A stretch of DNA of 64,000 bases from Hydrogenophaga intermedia. GTDB lineage: Bacteria > Pseudomonadota > Gammaproteobacteria > Burkholderiales > Burkholderiaceae_C. Below, piece after piece: positions 63,477 through 64,000 of the stretch (its first letter is position 1; each line of letters begins with the position of its first letter). The translations under genes were made by a program, and so were the position numbers. The DNA lies in the NCBI RefSeq assembly GCF_000723405.1, contig NZ_CCAE010000016.1, positions 22,694 through 86,693 of the forward strand, written 5' to 3'. The notes under the pieces were generated by a model. It was given only the letters and a program-made list of their open reading frames with translations. It made no database searches and had not been told where the DNA came from.

Positions 63477-63618
63477 GGTGGACAAGCGGGAAGCCGGGTT
63501 CGGCGATGCTGGGAGCGGATGTTGCGGGGCAAATATGGAAAGAATGCGTACGGCGTGCGAAGACCGCTTCACACGGCGCTTGCACAGTGTTTGCCAGATT
63601 CCCGTTTAGGCTCACCCC
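63477..63618. promoter_or_regulatory. Divergent promoter region macA / sensor kinase
   Basis: This 142-bp gap separates the leftward macA operon from the rightward sensor kinase gene. TTGCACAGTG near 63577 is a possible -35. A response regulator encoded further right may bind here. No clear direct repeat was seen. Confidence 0.4.
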
Positions 63619-64000
63619 ATGCCCGCCGCGCCCTCCTCGCCCACCGCCCGCCCCCGCTCCGGGCTCGCGCGCTTCGATTCGCTGCGCGTGAAGCTCTTCC
63701 TGGCCATCGCCGGCGCCAACGTGGTGCTGGTGATGGCGGCCTACCTCATCTACGGCTGGAGCTTCGACCGTGGGCTGGTGGAGTACCTGAACAAGGCCGA
63801 CGAGACGCGCCTGCAACCGCTGGTGGTGCGCCTGGCCAACGGCTACCGCGAGCACGGCCACTGGGACTGGATCGTGGGCGACCGCGAGCGCTGGTTCGAA
63901 CTCTCGCGCGAGGTGCTGGGCTCGGGCCGCGTGCCCCGGCGCGCGGGCGAGCAAGGGCAACCGCCCGGCGCGCCGCCGCCGGTGCCGAACGCCCCACCCC
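63619..64000 (+). CDS. Sensor histidine kinase, BaeS-like, N-terminal fragment (3' end outside the window)
   Basis: A partial frame of 127 codons, open to the window edge. After a polar N-terminus ([26 protein letters not shown]) comes a transmembrane helix ([21 protein letters not shown]). A periplasmic start [38 protein letters not shown] follows, which closely matches BaeS-like sensor kinases, and then a Pro/Arg-rich stretch. It faces the MacAB operon; BaeSR-type systems control drug exporters, so it may regulate it. Confidence 0.8.
   Translation, partial: MPAAPSSPTARPRSGLARFDSLRVKLFLAIAGANVVLVMAAYLIYGWSFDRGLVEYLNKADETRLQPLVVRLANGYREHGHWDWIVGDRERWFELSREVLGSGRVPRRAGEQGQPPGAPPPVPNAPP

Noticed and set aside
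61597..63960. Extension of the macB reading frame upstream to 63960
   Set aside because: The frame is open because of high GC, but the ABC domain begins at 61596 with a coupled start. The upstream part has no homology pattern and lies across macA and the sensor-kinase start.

Overview
The window is GC-rich, densely coding bacterial chromosome of Burkholderiales type, most likely a Comamonadaceae member related to Hydrogenophaga, Variovorax or Acidovorax. The reasons are the earP-efp pair with arginine 32 in EF-P, a polyhydroxyalkanoate phasin, RND pumps with lipoprotein outer-membrane channels, and GC-rich dispersed palindromes between genes. Genus is an inference. No rRNA, tRNA, CRISPR array, intact insertion sequence or prophage was seen.

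Layout. 1-7.2 kb: end of a TonB-dependent receptor, PPK2, an MFS exporter with a divergent LysR regulator, and a KefB/YbaL-type antiporter. 7.3-13 kb: a CorB/CNNM-like membrane protein facing a four-gene catabolic operon (two 3-hydroxyisobutyrate-dehydrogenase-like enzymes, an amidohydrolase, a maleylacetate-reductase-like enzyme). 13.2-16.8 kb: earP, efp, an AEC carrier and a LOG-family nucleosidase. 17.2-23.8 kb: an AcrAB-OprM-type tripartite pump with a divergent TetR repressor and a palindromic operator between them. 23.7-31.3 kb: a nine-gene leftward run (histone-deacetylase-like hydrolase, thioesterase, nitroreductase, FKBP, NhaD-like antiporter, 2-hydroxyacid dehydrogenase, RmuC, MFS). 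31.5-32.3 kb: a phasin gene and a possible small RNA.

The largest system is at 32.4-49.6 kb: two convergent, tightly overlapping operons forming an aryl-polyene pigment cluster of xanthomonadin type. The rightward arm has a flavin-dependent-halogenase-like protein, a chorismatase-like protein (XanB2 type, giving the aromatic starter), an acyltransferase and a glycosyltransferase. The leftward arm has two acyl carrier proteins, two catalytic ketosynthases, a ketosynthase-like chain-length factor, a ketoreductase, two hotdog dehydratases, an acyl-activating enzyme, an LpxL-like acyltransferase, a LolA-like protein, an MMPL exporter, a methyltransferase, a polysaccharide deacetylase and an alpha/beta hydrolase. 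The predicted product is a starter-primed, possibly halogenated polyene ester carried to the outer membrane.

49.6-53.2 kb: a PAP2 phosphatase, a patatin lipoprotein, a Fur-box-preceded ferric-iron binding protein without its permease or ATPase, and an SDR protein lacking the usual YxxxK motif. 53.4-58.1 kb: a Fur-box-headed operon (PepSY membrane protein, DUF2271 protein with a DxxSGAT flavinylation motif, DUF4198 protein, ApbE flavin transferase, membrane-anchored flavodoxin/FNR reductase), best read as a flavin-based electron-transfer route for iron acquisition. 58.1-64 kb: a MacA-MacB-TolC-type exporter whose MacA carries a large low-complexity insert, divergent from the start of a BaeS-like sensor kinase.

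At least four families of dispersed inverted or direct repeats sit between genes. One copy has become the coding sequence for the N-terminus of the last outer-membrane lipoprotein.
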